DNA of 64,000 bases from NCBI GenBank assembly GCA_019188255.1, contig JAETXT010000016.1, forward strand, positions 992,001 through 1,056,000, read 5' to 3'. This document shows positions 1 through 11,009 of the stretch, piece after piece. The stretch is from Verticillium longisporum. Lineage: Eukaryota > Ascomycota > Sordariomycetes > Glomerellales > Plectosphaerellaceae. Each line of letters begins with the position of its first letter. Within the stretch, counting starts at the first letter, position 1. The position numbers were made by a program, and so were the translations under genes. The notes under the pieces were generated by a model. That model saw only the letters and a program-made list of their open reading frames with translations. It was not told the DNA's origin and searched no databases.

Positions 1-72
1 TGCTTGACGTGGAAGCCAAGCTTCGAAGAGGCTGTAACAAACAACAACCCCCATCCACTCTCCACCCCCACG

Positions 73-178
73 ACGCGTCGCACCCACACCTCGTCGCGTC
101 TTGCCCCATGTAGCCTCACCACATCCATCATCGTTATTGAGTTGGGTATACGTCCACCAGGCCTCACCCATGACGCGA
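73..178 (+). promoter_or_regulatory. MCB-like sites upstream of CHL4
   Basis: A perfect ACGCGT hexamer lies at 73-78 and an ACGCGA at 173-178, just before the start codon at 186. ACGCGN is the core bound by the MBF (Mbp1/Swi6-type) G1/S factor in fungi. A kinetochore gene is a plausible MBF target, but two sites are weak evidence and binding is inferred. Confidence 0.4.
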
Positions 179-185
179 AACTACC

Positions 186-1610
186 ATGGCCCGTCTGTCC
201 GTCCCCACGACGGGCCTTCTGTCGTCCGCCGTGCGCATCCACAAGTCGAACGCCATTGTACAAAAGATCGTTGGCCGTCTCTCCCGTCCGGCGCTTCTTT
301 CTCTCGCTCTCGACTGGCTCGACGAAGACAACCAGTTGCTATGCGCGCCGCAGCTCGGCAGCAGTCATGATCCGAACGATTTCTACCCACCGGCCGAGTC
401 GCTGCAGCAGTTGCGCCGCTTGTACCGAGAGCTGCAGGCGAGGAAGGGCTCCAAAAAGGATGTTGTCGATCGTGTGCTCGAAGGGGATTGGAGACATGGG
501 CTGAGCCTGTACCAGCTAGCCATGGCAGATGTGCGATACTTCCACGAGCACCAGTCTTCTCTGAATTGGATGGCCTACCGATTGGCCCTTGCCACTCCTC
601 ACCCTGACGGAGACGACGACAACGACGACAGCGTCATCACGTTGAACCAGCAGTCTCTAGATGTGCCACGCTTCCATCCGTCCACCTTCCTTCAGACTTT
701 ACAGAGTCAGATTCTTCCGGATGTCAAAGTCCACTACCATCTAGATCGCCCACCGGGCCTAGCTCTGCTTCTCGTTCGCCTGTTCATCGTTGATTCTCCT
801 TACACATCGGCCATGGCTCTTGACGATGGCACCTCGGCCAAAACGCCTCAGATCGAATCCTCGAGGACGCTCTATATTGCATTCCCCGACGCTGCTCCGT
901 TTGTATATCTGTCAAAACCACAGTCCACAGGAATTGCAACGGGTGCGGACTCGAAAGTATTTCGCAACCTGGTGGAGGAGGGTATTCCGAAAGCCCTGTC
1001 CCAACCGCGCAAAAGATATACCCTTCAAGCCACAGACCTCCGGAGCAAAAACCTGTCCCTTCTTCTGTCTTCAAAGGGCGCAGGTCGGACGAACGCCGCT
1101 GCTGGCGGATGGAGCTTCTACGCGGACAGGAAGAAGAACGAGTCACCTCTTGACACCACGTTGCCTACCCCGCCGCTCTCGGAGGACTCTGAGAGCGTCT
1201 CTTCTGCTGCAGGGGAACAGGTCACGGCAGCCAAACGGAAGGTCACATACGATCCAGCAGAAGCGGACCGATTCGATAAAAAGGCGAGACTTTTGGCGGC
1301 TCGCGCCCGATTCGGGGATTCAGCAAAGCTCGATGATGGCAGGGGTATCGAGCGAGTAGACATTACGATGGAGGACTCATTCTTAGGTCCGGAGAACAAC
1401 GTCCCAGTAGACGAGGACGAGACCTCTTGGGCTCCGGGCGTCAAGCTGACATTTCGAGGCTCACACGTCTTTGCTGGCATGCGCCAGCTCGTGGAGGCTG
1501 GTGTCGTTGATGGCAGCAGAATGCCTGGCTGGCTGACTGGTGAGGAAGGCGTTACTATTGGGGTTGTCAGGGATGGCAGGATCAGGGGATACAAAGGCTC
1601 CGGGATATAA
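186..1610 (+). CDS. CHL4: Kinetochore protein, CHL4/CENP-N family
   Basis: This single-exon gene encodes 474 aa. It resembles the Chl4/Mis15/CENP-N family, the inner-kinetochore CCAN subunit that contacts centromeric nucleosomes and partners Iml3/CENP-L. The N-terminal helical part (residues about 15-140) has the family pattern: a hydrophobic stretch ending in WLDEDNQ, then a basic segment and the DWRHGLSLYQLAMADVRYF core. The C-terminus has the typical motif of an FxGMRQLVEAG helix followed by RMPGWLTGEEG and a VRDGRIRG end. A low-complexity acidic and Ser-rich linker lies at about 320-400. The start is the first ATG of the frame and agrees with the family N-terminus. The gene is convergent with the TatD gene, whose stop lies about 130 bp downstream. 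The family call rests on remembered motifs, not on an alignment. Confidence 0.8.
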   Translation: MARLSVPTTGLLSSAVRIHKSNAIVQKIVGRLSRPALLSLALDWLDEDNQLLCAPQLGSSHDPNDFYPPAESLQQLRRLYRELQARKGSKKDVVDRVLEGDWRHGLSLYQLAMADVRYFHEHQSSLNWMAYRLALATPHPDGDDDNDDSVITLNQQSLDVPRFHPSTFLQTLQSQILPDVKVHYHLDRPPGLALLLVRLFIVDSPYTSAMALDDGTSAKTPQIESSRTLYIAFPDAAPFVYLSKPQSTGIATGADSKVFRNLVEEGIPKALSQPRKRYTLQATDLRSKNLSLLLSSKGAGRTNAAAGGWSFYADRKKNESPLDTTLPTPPLSEDSESVSSAAGEQVTAAKRKVTYDPAEADRFDKKARLLAARARFGDSAKLDDGRGIERVDITMEDSFLGPENNVPVDEDETSWAPGVKLTFRGSHVFAGMRQLVEAGVVDGSRMPGWLTGEEGVTIGVVRDGRIRGYKGSGI

Positions 1611-1739
1611 CGACTGATGACGCTCGGCTTCTTGATTTGAGATTTTCAGTACCGAGCCAAGGGTCTCGGCACGGCTGAACCGCTAATGGCAGTTCTTTGG
1701 TTGGCGTCCTTTTTGTCTAGATACCCATGCAACAACATT

Positions 1740-3019
1740 CTACGCTTGTAAATCAAAGACCTTGTTCGTGTTCTTCCAAGCGGCCTCACATACCTCCTCT
1801 ACCGAAACCCCCTTGATGCCCGCCACAACCTTGGCCACGCGCTCAATCATACAGGGCTCGTTGCGGCCCTTGACCATGGCGCCCTCCTGCCACTTCTCCT
1901 TCTTCACGATCTTCCATCGCTCCGGAATCTCGGGCTCCTTCTTCTGATTCTTCTTTGATTTGGGCTGTGGCTTCGGTGCATCAACCGGCGCGGCCTCGCC
2001 GTTTGTCTCCGGCTTCTTCTCCAACAACAGTTTGTAGCCCTCGTGGCTCGGTCTGATCTCGCACCAAGGCCCGTCCGTCTCCAGCATCATCCTGTCAAGG
2101 CTGATCTGTTTGACGACCTCGCAATTCTCCGCCGTCTTGAAGCTGCAACCATTGATGCCGATGTACAGCCCCAGGTCCATCAGCTCACGCGCCTCCTCAA
2201 TGGAACCGGTAAAGCTATGTACGACGCCGCCACGCTCAAGCTTCTCCAAGCCGGGGCCGAACTTCTCCTGCAGAAGCCGGCGGAAGTCTTCGTGGGCGGC
2301 GCGCGAGTGCAAGAATAGGGGCAGCTGGGGCTTCGTGGCGAGGACGAGGTCCAGCTGGGCGGCAAAGGCATGTAGCTGAACGGCCCTGGAGGCATAGTGC
2401 AGGCGATCGTAGTCGAGCCCAAACTCGCCGAATGCGACGAGGCTACCCGGCTGGGACGCGCGGGTGCTCTCAATGAGGGCGGCGAGATCGGCGATGATCG
2501 TCTCGGTCTTTTGAGCGTCCGGGCCGTGGGTGTCCGGCACGGGTGTTTCTGGGTCAGGGTCTGAGTGCATGGCATCATGATTGGCATCGGCAGTACTGAA
2601 GATGGCGCTGCTGCAGGGATGGATACCGATGGTCGTGTGTACATTGCCGGCTGGCATGGAGGTGGTCAGTCAAGTGCCGTGCATGTCGGGGAGCTGTGAG
2701 GCCACGTACGATATTCTTTGGCTATCGCCAAGGCATCTCGGCAGCTCTGAAAGTCTGAACCCGTGACGATGAGCTTCGAGCAACCAACTTCGTTTGCTCG
2801 TGAAATGACAGCACCCAGATCGTCAGGGTGCCGTCTGGAGCCGTGAGAAATGCCTCTGAAGATGGGGTCGGCAAGGTTGATTCCAATCTACTGGGTATAA
2901 AGTGTCAGCCAACCAAGACCAATTTTTGACTTTCTTATTTCCTCGCAAGCACAACTTCGTACATCAACATATCTTGGTCTGTACTCATCGTGAGAGGTGA
3001 CCGGTGGCGGGGTCGCCAT
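1740..3019 (-). CDS. TatD-family metal-dependent deoxyribonuclease
   Basis: The gene has three exons on the minus strand: 2963-3019, 2710-2887 and 1740-2650, giving about 381 aa. Introns are 2888-2962 (3' end TAG) and 2651-2709. Splicing restores RYVDIGINLADPIF at the N-terminus, the first metal-binding strand of TatD enzymes (here DIGINL). It also joins LIVTGSDFQSC and AKEY to GNVHTTIGIHP. Further TatD landmarks are GEFGLDYDR, PLFLHSRAAHEDF, VHSFTGS and the closing LETDGPW. TatD proteins are 3'-5' exonucleases/endonucleases of the amidohydrolase fold (yeast YBL055C type), implicated in DNA repair and apoptotic DNA degradation. A Lys/Pro-rich insert (residues about 285-320) precedes the C-terminal helices. 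An ATG about 90 nt further upstream is open in frame and would add a leader, so the start at 3019 is a choice. It is divergent from RNR1. Confidence 0.88.
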
Positions 3020-3294
3020 CGTTGTTAGACGTGGTGGCAGAACCACGCGAGATGCCAAATGCGATACGGTCGGCCTGAACCGAGTGAGAGGTGCTCGAGG
3101 CCAAAACATATGCTGAGACTGAAGAGTCTCGATTCAATATACCCTTTAGAAGTCCCGAAACACCAGAGTGTGAGATATGGCCTGGCGCCTTAGCGTAGCG
3201 CATCAATGGTAAGTTGCGCGTGCGCCTAAATGCATCTCTTCAAAACCCCATTAAACACAGTCTGACTAATACACGTGATTGCGCGAAGTACTTT

Positions 3295-3640
3295 ACGCGC
3301 AAAGCGCGTTAAGTGCATGCATGCATAAAGTGGAAAGACGCGCCCTTGCACTACCACTTTAAAAAGGCCAGGGGCGAAGGGGGGACTTGAGGAATGGATC
3401 TGTAAGCATCAGAATCAGGACAATCTATTCAGCGCCGCCAGACGAGTATGATCTAGGCACAGCAAGGGATCAAAATATGAGGAGACGTTAGTGAGCATCG
3501 GATTCGGCTCGTAGGTATCGGGCAAAGCAAGGGCGGCGGGGCATCTGCCTGATGGTTGCCAAGGGTCAACAGTGGTAAACCGCCTGTGCTCGACCGTGTT
3601 TGACGCGCTAGGGGCCTGGCGACGCGTTTTCACTACGCGA
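3295..3640 (+). promoter_or_regulatory. Dense ACGCG (MCB/MBF-type) cluster upstream of RNR1
   Basis: Six ACGCGN cores lie within 346 bp: ACGCGC at 3295-3300, its inverse at 3304-3309, and ACGCGC at 3338-3343 and 3603-3608. Perfect ACGCGT is at 3622-3627 and ACGCGA at 3635-3640. The first two form an inverted pair separated by AAA. They are 260-610 bp upstream of the start codon of the ribonucleotide reductase large subunit, the classical MBF target in yeasts. The count is seen directly; factor binding and G1/S control are inferred. The site also lies in the shared promoter with the divergent TatD nuclease. Confidence 0.7.
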
Positions 3641-3900
3641 CGACCCGCAATGCCTATATCTTTCTCCCGTAGCAACCGCCCTCCATCCTTTTCCCTTCCT
3701 CCTACATACAACAAATCCCACCCTCAACCATCTTCAGCGACCATTTCCTGGCACTGGATTGCGACGAGACTCATTTGGCATATACACACTGGCCTTGAAC
3801 AGAGTCTGAATCACTTCGTCGCCTCTTCCCCCCCCGACGGTGCACTCCGTTGTCTCGCCATCCCGCCATCCTTCTATCCCCCCTTTACACATCGCCCACC

Positions 3901-6786
3901 ATGTTCGTGAGAAAGCGAGGTACGTGCCCCTCAATGCGTCTTCTAATCCACGCTCTGTACTGACTGAGATCAGATGGCCGCCAGGAGCGCGTCCAGTTCG
4001 ACAAGATCACGGCTCGTGTGTCAAGGCTGTGTTACGGTCTTGACATGGACCACGTCGACCCCGTCGCCATCACTCAGAAGGTTATTTCTGGTGTCTACGG
4101 CGGTGTCACTACTGTTCAACTCGATGATCTTGTATGTTGTCCATCGTCATGATGCTGGATTGTGAAGAACCGTCCTAACCCGCGCTCCTAGGCTGCTGAG
4201 ACTGCCGCGTATATGACCGTCACACATCCCGACTATGCCATCCTCGCCGCCCGCATTGCGGTCTCCAACCTTCACAAGCAGACCAAGAAGCAGTGGTCTT
4301 CCGTCGTCAGTGATCTGTATCACTACGTCAACCCCAAGAACAACCGCCCCTCTCCCATGATTGCACCAGAGACGTACGAGTTTGTTATGAAGCACAAGGA
4401 GGAGCTCGACTCTGCCATTGTCTACGATCGTGACTTCAACTACCAATACTTTGGCTTCAAGACTCTGGAGCGCTCTTATCTCCTCAAGCTTGACGGCAAG
4501 ATCGCCGAGCGCCCGCAGCACATGATTATGCGTGTGTCCGTTGGTATCTGGGGAGACAACGTTGAGCGTGTCATTGAGACGTACAACCTCATGTCCAACA
4601 AATTCTTCACACACGCCTCTCCTACCCTCTTCAACGCTGGCACGCCCCAGGCTCAGCTGTCGTCCTGCTTCCTGGTCGACATGAAGGATGACAGCATTGA
4701 AGGTATCTACGACACCCTCAAGACCTGTGCCATGATCTCCAAGATGGCTGGTGGTATTGGTCTGAACGTCCATCGCATCCGTGCCACTGGCTCTTACATT
4801 GCCGGCACCAACGGCACTTCAAACGGCATCACGCCCATGCTTCGCGTCTTCAACAACACCGCGCGTTACGTTGACCAGGGCGGCAACAAGCGTCCCGGCG
4901 CTTTTGCCATCTACCTTGAGCCATGGCACGCTGATGTCTTCGAGTTCCTTGACCTCCGCAAGAACCACGGCAAGGAGGAAGTTCGCGCTCGCGATCTTTT
5001 CCTGGCCCTGTGGATCCCCGATCTCTTCATGAAGCGTGTCGAGAAGAACGGCGACTGGACTCTCATGTGCCCCAACGAGTGCCCTGGCCTTGCTGACTGC
5101 TACGGTGACGAGTTCGAGGCCTTGTACGAGAAGTACGAGAAGGCTGGCAAGGGCCGCAAGACCATCAAGGCGCAGAAACTTTGGTACGCCGTCCTCGAGG
5201 CTCAGACCGAGACCGGCAACCCCTTCATGCTCTACAAGGATCACTGCAACCGCAAGAGCAACCAGAAGAACCTTGGTACCATTCGCAGCTCCAACCTGTG
5301 CACAGAGATTGTCGAGTACTCGGCCCCCGATGAGGTTGCCGTGTGCAACCTGGCCTCTCTGGCCCTGCCCGCCTACGTTGATTACAACAACGGCGTGTAC
5401 GACTTCAAGAAGCTCCACCAGGTGACTCAGGTCGTCGTCAGGAACCTCAACAGGATCATCGACGTGAACCACTACCCCGTCATCGAGGCTCGCAACAGCA
5501 ACATGCGCCATCGGCCCATTGGCCTTGGTGTCCAGGGCTTGGCTGATGCTTTCCTTGCTCTCCGCATGCCCTTTGAGTCGCCTGAGGCCAAGGAGCTCAA
5601 CAAGCAGATCTTTGAGACCATCTACCACGCCGCCCTGACCATGTCATGCAAGCTCGCTCAGGAGGAAGGCCCCTACTCCACCTATGAGGGCTCGCCCGTC
5701 TCCCAGGGTATCCTTCAATACGACATGTGGAACGTCAAGCCTACTGACCTTTGGGACTGGGCCGACCTGAAGAGCCAGATCAAGCAACACGGCGTCCGTA
5801 ACAGTCTTCTCGTGGCGCCCATGCCCACGGCCAGTACCTCGCAGATCCTTGGCAACAACGAGTGCTTCGAGCCTTACACGTCCAACATCTACCAGCGCCG
5901 TGTGCTCGCCGGCGAGTTCCAGGTCGTCAACCCCTGGCTGCTCAAGGACCTTGTCGACATGGGTCTTTGGTCTGATAGCATGAAGAACCGCATCATTGCA
6001 GAAAATGGTTCCATCCAGAACATTCCCAACATTCCCGCCGACATCAAGTCCCTGTACAAGACTGTCTGGGAGATTTCTCAGCGCACCGTCGTTCAGATGG
6101 CTGCCGATCGTGGTGCCTTCATCGACCAGTCTCAGTCCTTGAACATTCACATGAAGGACCCTACCATGGGCAAGATCACGAGCATGCACTTCGCCGGCTG
6201 GAAGCTTGGCCTCAAGACCGGCATGTACTACCTGCGCACCCAGGCTGCTGCGGCCCCTATCCAATTCACCGTTGATAAGGAGGCACTCAAGGTTGCCGAT
6301 ACCAATGTCGGCAAGGAGCGCAGCCTCAAGAAGCGGTCCCCCATGCCCAGCTACAACTCGTCGGCTGCGGCCGTTCCTAGGCCCATGTTCCAGAGCAAGG
6401 ATGGTTCGGCAGACAGCAACAGCCGCAACGGTGTTCCTACCCCCAGCACAACACCGCCTCCTGCCGCCGTCACATCCCTTCCTGTCGCCTCGCCTGCCAA
6501 GCCGGCGACGATGAAGGCGGATGTTGATGAGGGCGACAGCCCCAAGGTCCTGCCTATGGAGCCCGCCGACAAGATTAAAATTGAGGAGCTCTCTCAGGGC
6601 GAGAAGACTCCTGACGCGGAGGACAAGGATGAGGACAGCAAAGAGCGCGAGAACGACATTTACTCAGAAGCTGTGCTTGCTTGTGAGTCAAAAACTAACA
6701 CGGGCCCCTTTCAACTTGACCTGGACTAATGATCTCTCGCAGGCAGCATTGAAAACCCTGAGTCTTGCGTGATGTGCAGCGGCTAA
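3901..6786 (+). CDS. RNR1: Ribonucleoside-diphosphate reductase large subunit
   Basis: Four exons (3901-3919, 3974-4131, 4192-6682, 6743-6786) encode 903 aa. The first exon is only 19 nt. The enzyme reduces ribonucleoside diphosphates to deoxy forms with the small subunit Rnr2. An ATP-cone occupies about residues 1-92 (it opens [18 protein letters not shown]). The catalytic barrel contains Cys218 in SSCFLVDM, the NLCTEIV triad near 427-431 and VCNLASLAL with the partner Cys near 444. [23 protein letters not shown] is the substrate loop region. The last intron must be spliced to reach the tail [11 protein letters not shown], which holds the CxxC redox pair. Reading through that intron instead gives a false stop at 6729 and loses it. 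A Pro/Ser/Glu-rich linker precedes the tail, as is usual in fungi. Branch sites CTAAC and CTAAT are visible. An ACGCG cluster lies upstream. Confidence 0.98.
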
Positions 6787-7378
6787 ATGTTTGATACATC
6801 ATTGGTAATGTGTTGATGGTTGATGACGGGTATTATGGCACTGGGTTTTGGGTACATTTGCAAGGACACACCGCGGCTTGCACGGCTCATGATGCTCGAT
6901 GCCTCTTGACGTGCACCTGAGCGGGATGCGCGGTATATCTGTCGCGCTGGCTGGTATGGTTTTGTATAGTGGTTCTATGGTTTAGGGAGGTCCTGGTCCT
7001 TAGTCGGGGTCTGCATTTCAGGACAAGGTCATAATGCGTTGAACCTTGATAAGATAGCATGTGTGTTTTTCGTAATGCGATTGGCGTTGAGACAACATTG
7101 TGCTGTCCCTTCAATCTCGTCCGAAACAACAAGCCTTGCCCCATTGACCTGAATGTCCAATAATGGAGGGGGAGGCACGTATCTCGATGGTTCTGTCTCA
7201 CAGAGGAGCGCCACTTCTTCTAACCCAGTAGCAGTGGCTTGGTTGTGTGGTTGGTGTCGGAGGGTTGAGGCCTCCTCGCGGTCTAGGTCCTCGCGAAATT
7301 GGTGTTGCACCAGCTGGCGCCGGGGGGCTCGCTCTCGGTTGGCGTGGCAAACCTGGGGTGCTGTCTCTGGCGGATGAA

Positions 7379-7390
7379 GGGGGGGGGGGG
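7379..7390. repeat. G12 homopolymer
   Basis: Twelve consecutive G residues lie in the RNR1 downstream intergenic DNA. The length is likely to be unreliable in the assembly. Confidence 0.9.
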
Positions 7391-9242
7391 TTAGCCGATG
7401 TTTAGTGTCCACCCGGCAAATTGATTCAGCTGGACCAGGATTTTGTTCTCAAGCAAACAAGGGGGGGAAGAGCCAGGGTCGTTGGGTGATCGATTCGATC
7501 GCGCCAGGCCGTCAGGCACCCGGGGCTACCTACCGATTGCCAAATCTGCCCGCCATGCCAGTTGTGGTCCCCCTTGCCCGCCTCCCCGCACTAATCCAGC
7601 CGCCCCTAGATTTCCATTGTCCAATTGATGGAGAGATGGGGTCGTTTTTGCGTGTTTGATTGTCCGGACGGGTGTTAAGCGCTGGCGGGGTGCACAGCAG
7701 ATTGGTTTTCGTCGCACGTCGGCCCTTGTGCCAGGCAGCTAGCCTACTGGTCTGTCGAGACTGTCGGTGTTGAAATGAAGGGGAGGATGTATGCACAGAT
7801 TGAGCTCTCTCAGAGGGCGTCGGAGATCAAGCAGAGGGGAATGCTACCTACACTAGCAATTGAAAGGGGAGTCCGATCGGCGCATGCATGGTTCGGGTTT
7901 AGGTGCCATGTTGGCAAGGGTAGCCGCACTCTGAAGAGACAAGGCTTGAGTGAGATCTTCGGCTCCGGAAATTCTGCATTGGAAGAACGCGTCTCGGTCT
8001 TTCAATTCTTCAGGTTTGGGACGTCGTACTTTTCGGGTCTTGGGCAAGACGGATCGAATGACCGAACGAACTCTGCTTGCCACAGGACGCGCAAGCCGCA
8101 CTGTGATCCAGGCTTGCTGGGGAGGGGTCATCATGTCTTGGGTTCGTGGGGTGGTTCGCTCGAATTGGCTTTCGCTGGGGCCGAAAGTGAAGGGAGGGGC
8201 AGCGGGCGCAGACGTTCAGCAGAACAAGCAAGCGTTCAGGGCTTCAGGCGTCACCAGATGGATAGGCACTTACCTACCTACCTACCTGGGGTACCTTGCT
8301 ACCGAGACGGCGCACCGCGGAGAGAGGCCGGGAACGGAAATTCGGGGTTCTAGGCCCATGATGCTTCATTGACGGAAACAAGCAGGCGCAGGTGATTGAT
8401 TCAGCGGGGACGTCAACAGGAAACCAACAACCATGGTACCCAGCCCGGCTCTCCTTCTTCTCTTTCGTGGAGATGGACGAGCACCGCACAACAAGGCAGC
8501 ACCAGCAGAGAGAGGGAGCGAACAAAATCGATCAGCAGGAAACCATCAGACGAGAGTTGTTGAGCCAACCAGAGCGCATGTGCTAATGACGTTGGACAAG
8601 TGCCTGCTCCACACGTCCGCTTGTCCCTGCCGAGACCAGACCTGGGTGCAAGGCCATAGGACTTGCCGTGTGGATAGCTTGTCCGGTGGATTGGCTTCTT
8701 CCCGCCAATCATATGCAGCCAAGAATCGAAGCAGGGATGCCAGCGGAGTGGACTGACCTCATTGATGCTGTATGAGTTGGACTTGCTTGACACGAATCGA
8801 ACCTTGGAAGCTTTCTCCCATTGCCCTGTTCTGAGGGGGACTGCAGAGCTGTCGAACCCAGCCATTTGTCTTTTCGGAGTGACTCTACCTCCCCCCGATG
8901 ACAACAGCAAGCTTCCAGTCCTTTGTCCGGTGGTTATCGCTCAGGTTCCCTGGTTTTCGTCCGTCCCATCAGCCGTTTACTCAATTCAATGTTGGCTCAT
9001 GTTTTCAAGCTGCGTATCCATGTCGTCATGGGAGGCCCTGTCTCCTCAGCTTGGTGGGTAGTTATCTTTCCTCGGGGAAGCTCTCGGTGCTGAGGCAAGC
9101 GTTATGTGGGAGGATTCGGGCACACCGACATTGCCACGAAGTCGTCGACTGTCCTGCTGAATTAGGAAGATGGCGTAGCGCAGCGGGACTCATCGCAGGT
9201 CCACCGCACGCTTTGGGCTGAGGAAGCGAGGCGAAGCTGCCA

Positions 9243-9258
9243 ACCTACCTAGGTAGGT
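9243..9258. repeat. Perfect 16-bp palindrome ACCTACCTAGGTAGGT
   Basis: The sequence equals its own reverse complement over 16 bp. A 12-bp version, CTACCTAGGTAG, is at 9375-9386, and a 20-bp version is at 51341-51360. All are intergenic. The function is unknown. Confidence 0.85.
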
Positions 9259-9374
9259 AGTATGTTGTGCTGTCGACTTGCATGAAGACTTCAGCGCTGC
9301 GTGCTCGGGCCTGGCCCGACGAGGGCGTTGGTTACGCTCAAGCTCGGAATGGCGGCGCAGCCAGATGTCCTACC

Positions 9375-9386
9375 CTACCTAGGTAG
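9375..9386. repeat. 12-bp palindrome CTACCTAGGTAG
   Basis: This shares its core with the palindromes at 9243-9258 and 51341-51360. It is followed closely by further TACC-type motifs (TACCTTACCCTACC) at about 9388-9402. Confidence 0.8.
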
Positions 9387-11009
9387 ATACCTTACCCTAC
9401 CTCTGATCTGATGGTGGGAAGCAGACAGGTGACGCTGCGGATCCGGGCCGGGGGCGGTCGGTAGGTCCGCAGGTAGGTACGTGGGTAGGTGCCTTTTGTC
9501 GAGGGCGATAGCTGCGGCGGTTAGACATTGGGATGCTAGTGCTGGGGCTTGGATGTCTGTGTCTTACGAGTTGGGGACTTGAGGTCATATCCCTCCCGAT
9601 CCCGGCTTTAGTGCAGTGCAATGAGGTCGAAACCGGGGCTGGCGCATCTCTAGGGTCAGGCAGGGCAGGGGCCGGTGGGTAGACAGAGAGGCAAGCGCAG
9701 GCACACCCCGGCAGTGGCTCTTTCCTGTTTTGTCGGTGGCTTGACTTTCGGGTAGGTTCACCGCACATCCCAGCATCGTGCTTTCCTCCAGCTTTGCTAG
9801 AGGCCTGCCAGCTTCCAGCTTTCGGCTTGCTGTGAGGTAGCCTTCTCAGCACAGGGCCTCTCATCTCTTCTCCACACGTCGTCCTCGTTCTTTAAAGCTT
9901 TGGTACGCCTGCCCCTACATCTATCTATTCTACCTCCCTCCCGTCCCTCATCATCCAAACCCTGCGTCTGATATCTTTCGAGACCTCCATTCCTCCTCCT
10001 CTCGTCAACGTCACGGAAAGACAAACGACATTCTCGACCGCACCTCCACATCCTTCGGTACGTACGTACAACGACGCGTCGCGTCTCTCATGTTCCTTGG
10101 GCAAAGCTTCTATTCTTCCATCCGGCACCAATGACTCCACGCGCCATTCCTTCCCCTCCTCATATACCAGGCTTTTCTATGTTGCCCGGGTCCCGGCTTA
10201 CGAGCCACCTCACCGTTCCTCTCATTGGTGTCACGTCTCATAAGTTTTGACACGACTGACACCAATCACCGTTCACAGGCCTGCCAAGCCTTTGCGACTT
10301 TCTGTTGCCCTCTCACAACACCATCATCACTACACTGTGGGTAAGTGCTTCAGTCTGATACGCCAGGCTTGGTCTGCTTCACTCGCCCTCTGCCATTCTG
10401 GAGTCAATGCAAGACTTTGGACTTCCCCTACTGCCACAGCACACACACAAGATCAGCGGCAAGAATGGCATAGATTGGCCAAGACCAAATTGACCTTGGA
10501 ACAGTTGACCCTGCCGTGTGTGCTTGTTCGACGTGGCTGGCACGATCCTTCCCCAGCTTAACCCCCCCTCCCTCTTTTCCCTTGCTACTGCCGTCACACG
10601 GTGCAACTACACAAGGGCCGGCTCCCACGCGTGAAGTTGCACCTTCATTTCCCCTGCCACCCCCTTCTTCACTCCTCATAACCTCTTCACACGTCTCATA
10701 CTGCCTCTACCTTCTTCCTGTTTTTCTCCCCAAACATTCACACATGTTTGCTCATCTGCCTTGACCTCAACAGTCGTTTCTCCTACAAGTCTCAAATCGG
10801 GTACTTGGATGCCGTTGATCGCTCGACACAGTCACGAGTGTTTAGTCCACCCCTCCTTAATCGTGTGCTGCGCATTAGCAGCCAGGGATGGGATATTTGG
10901 AACTTTGCTAACATCAGCTGTTCAGGTCTTGCTTCTTGCACCGAACACCATCACGAGCATTAACTCATCTCGTCTCGTTCAGTCTCCAGAAAGCATCAAC
11001 GTCATCAAA

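Larger units (their letters stand above)
6787..11009. other. Gene-poor intergenic region (4.2 kb)
   Basis: I see no supported gene here. Open frames up to about 190 codons exist but have no recognisable domain or splice-consistent extension. The stretch holds a G12 run at 7379-7390, a (TACC)4 at 8271-8286, and two perfect CTACCTAGGTAG-type palindromes near 9.25 and 9.38 kb. From about 9.8 kb it becomes pyrimidine-rich, as expected for the promoter and leader of the CFEM gene. Confidence 0.6.

Noticed and set aside
6683..6729. RNR1 ending at 6729 with a [13 protein letters not shown] tail
   Set aside because: This is read-through of the last intron. Splicing gives the conserved [11 protein letters not shown] redox tail.
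7775..8353. 192-codon frame downstream of RNR1
   Set aside because: It has no recognisable motif. It runs through a TACC repeat and has two overlapping alternative frames of similar quality.
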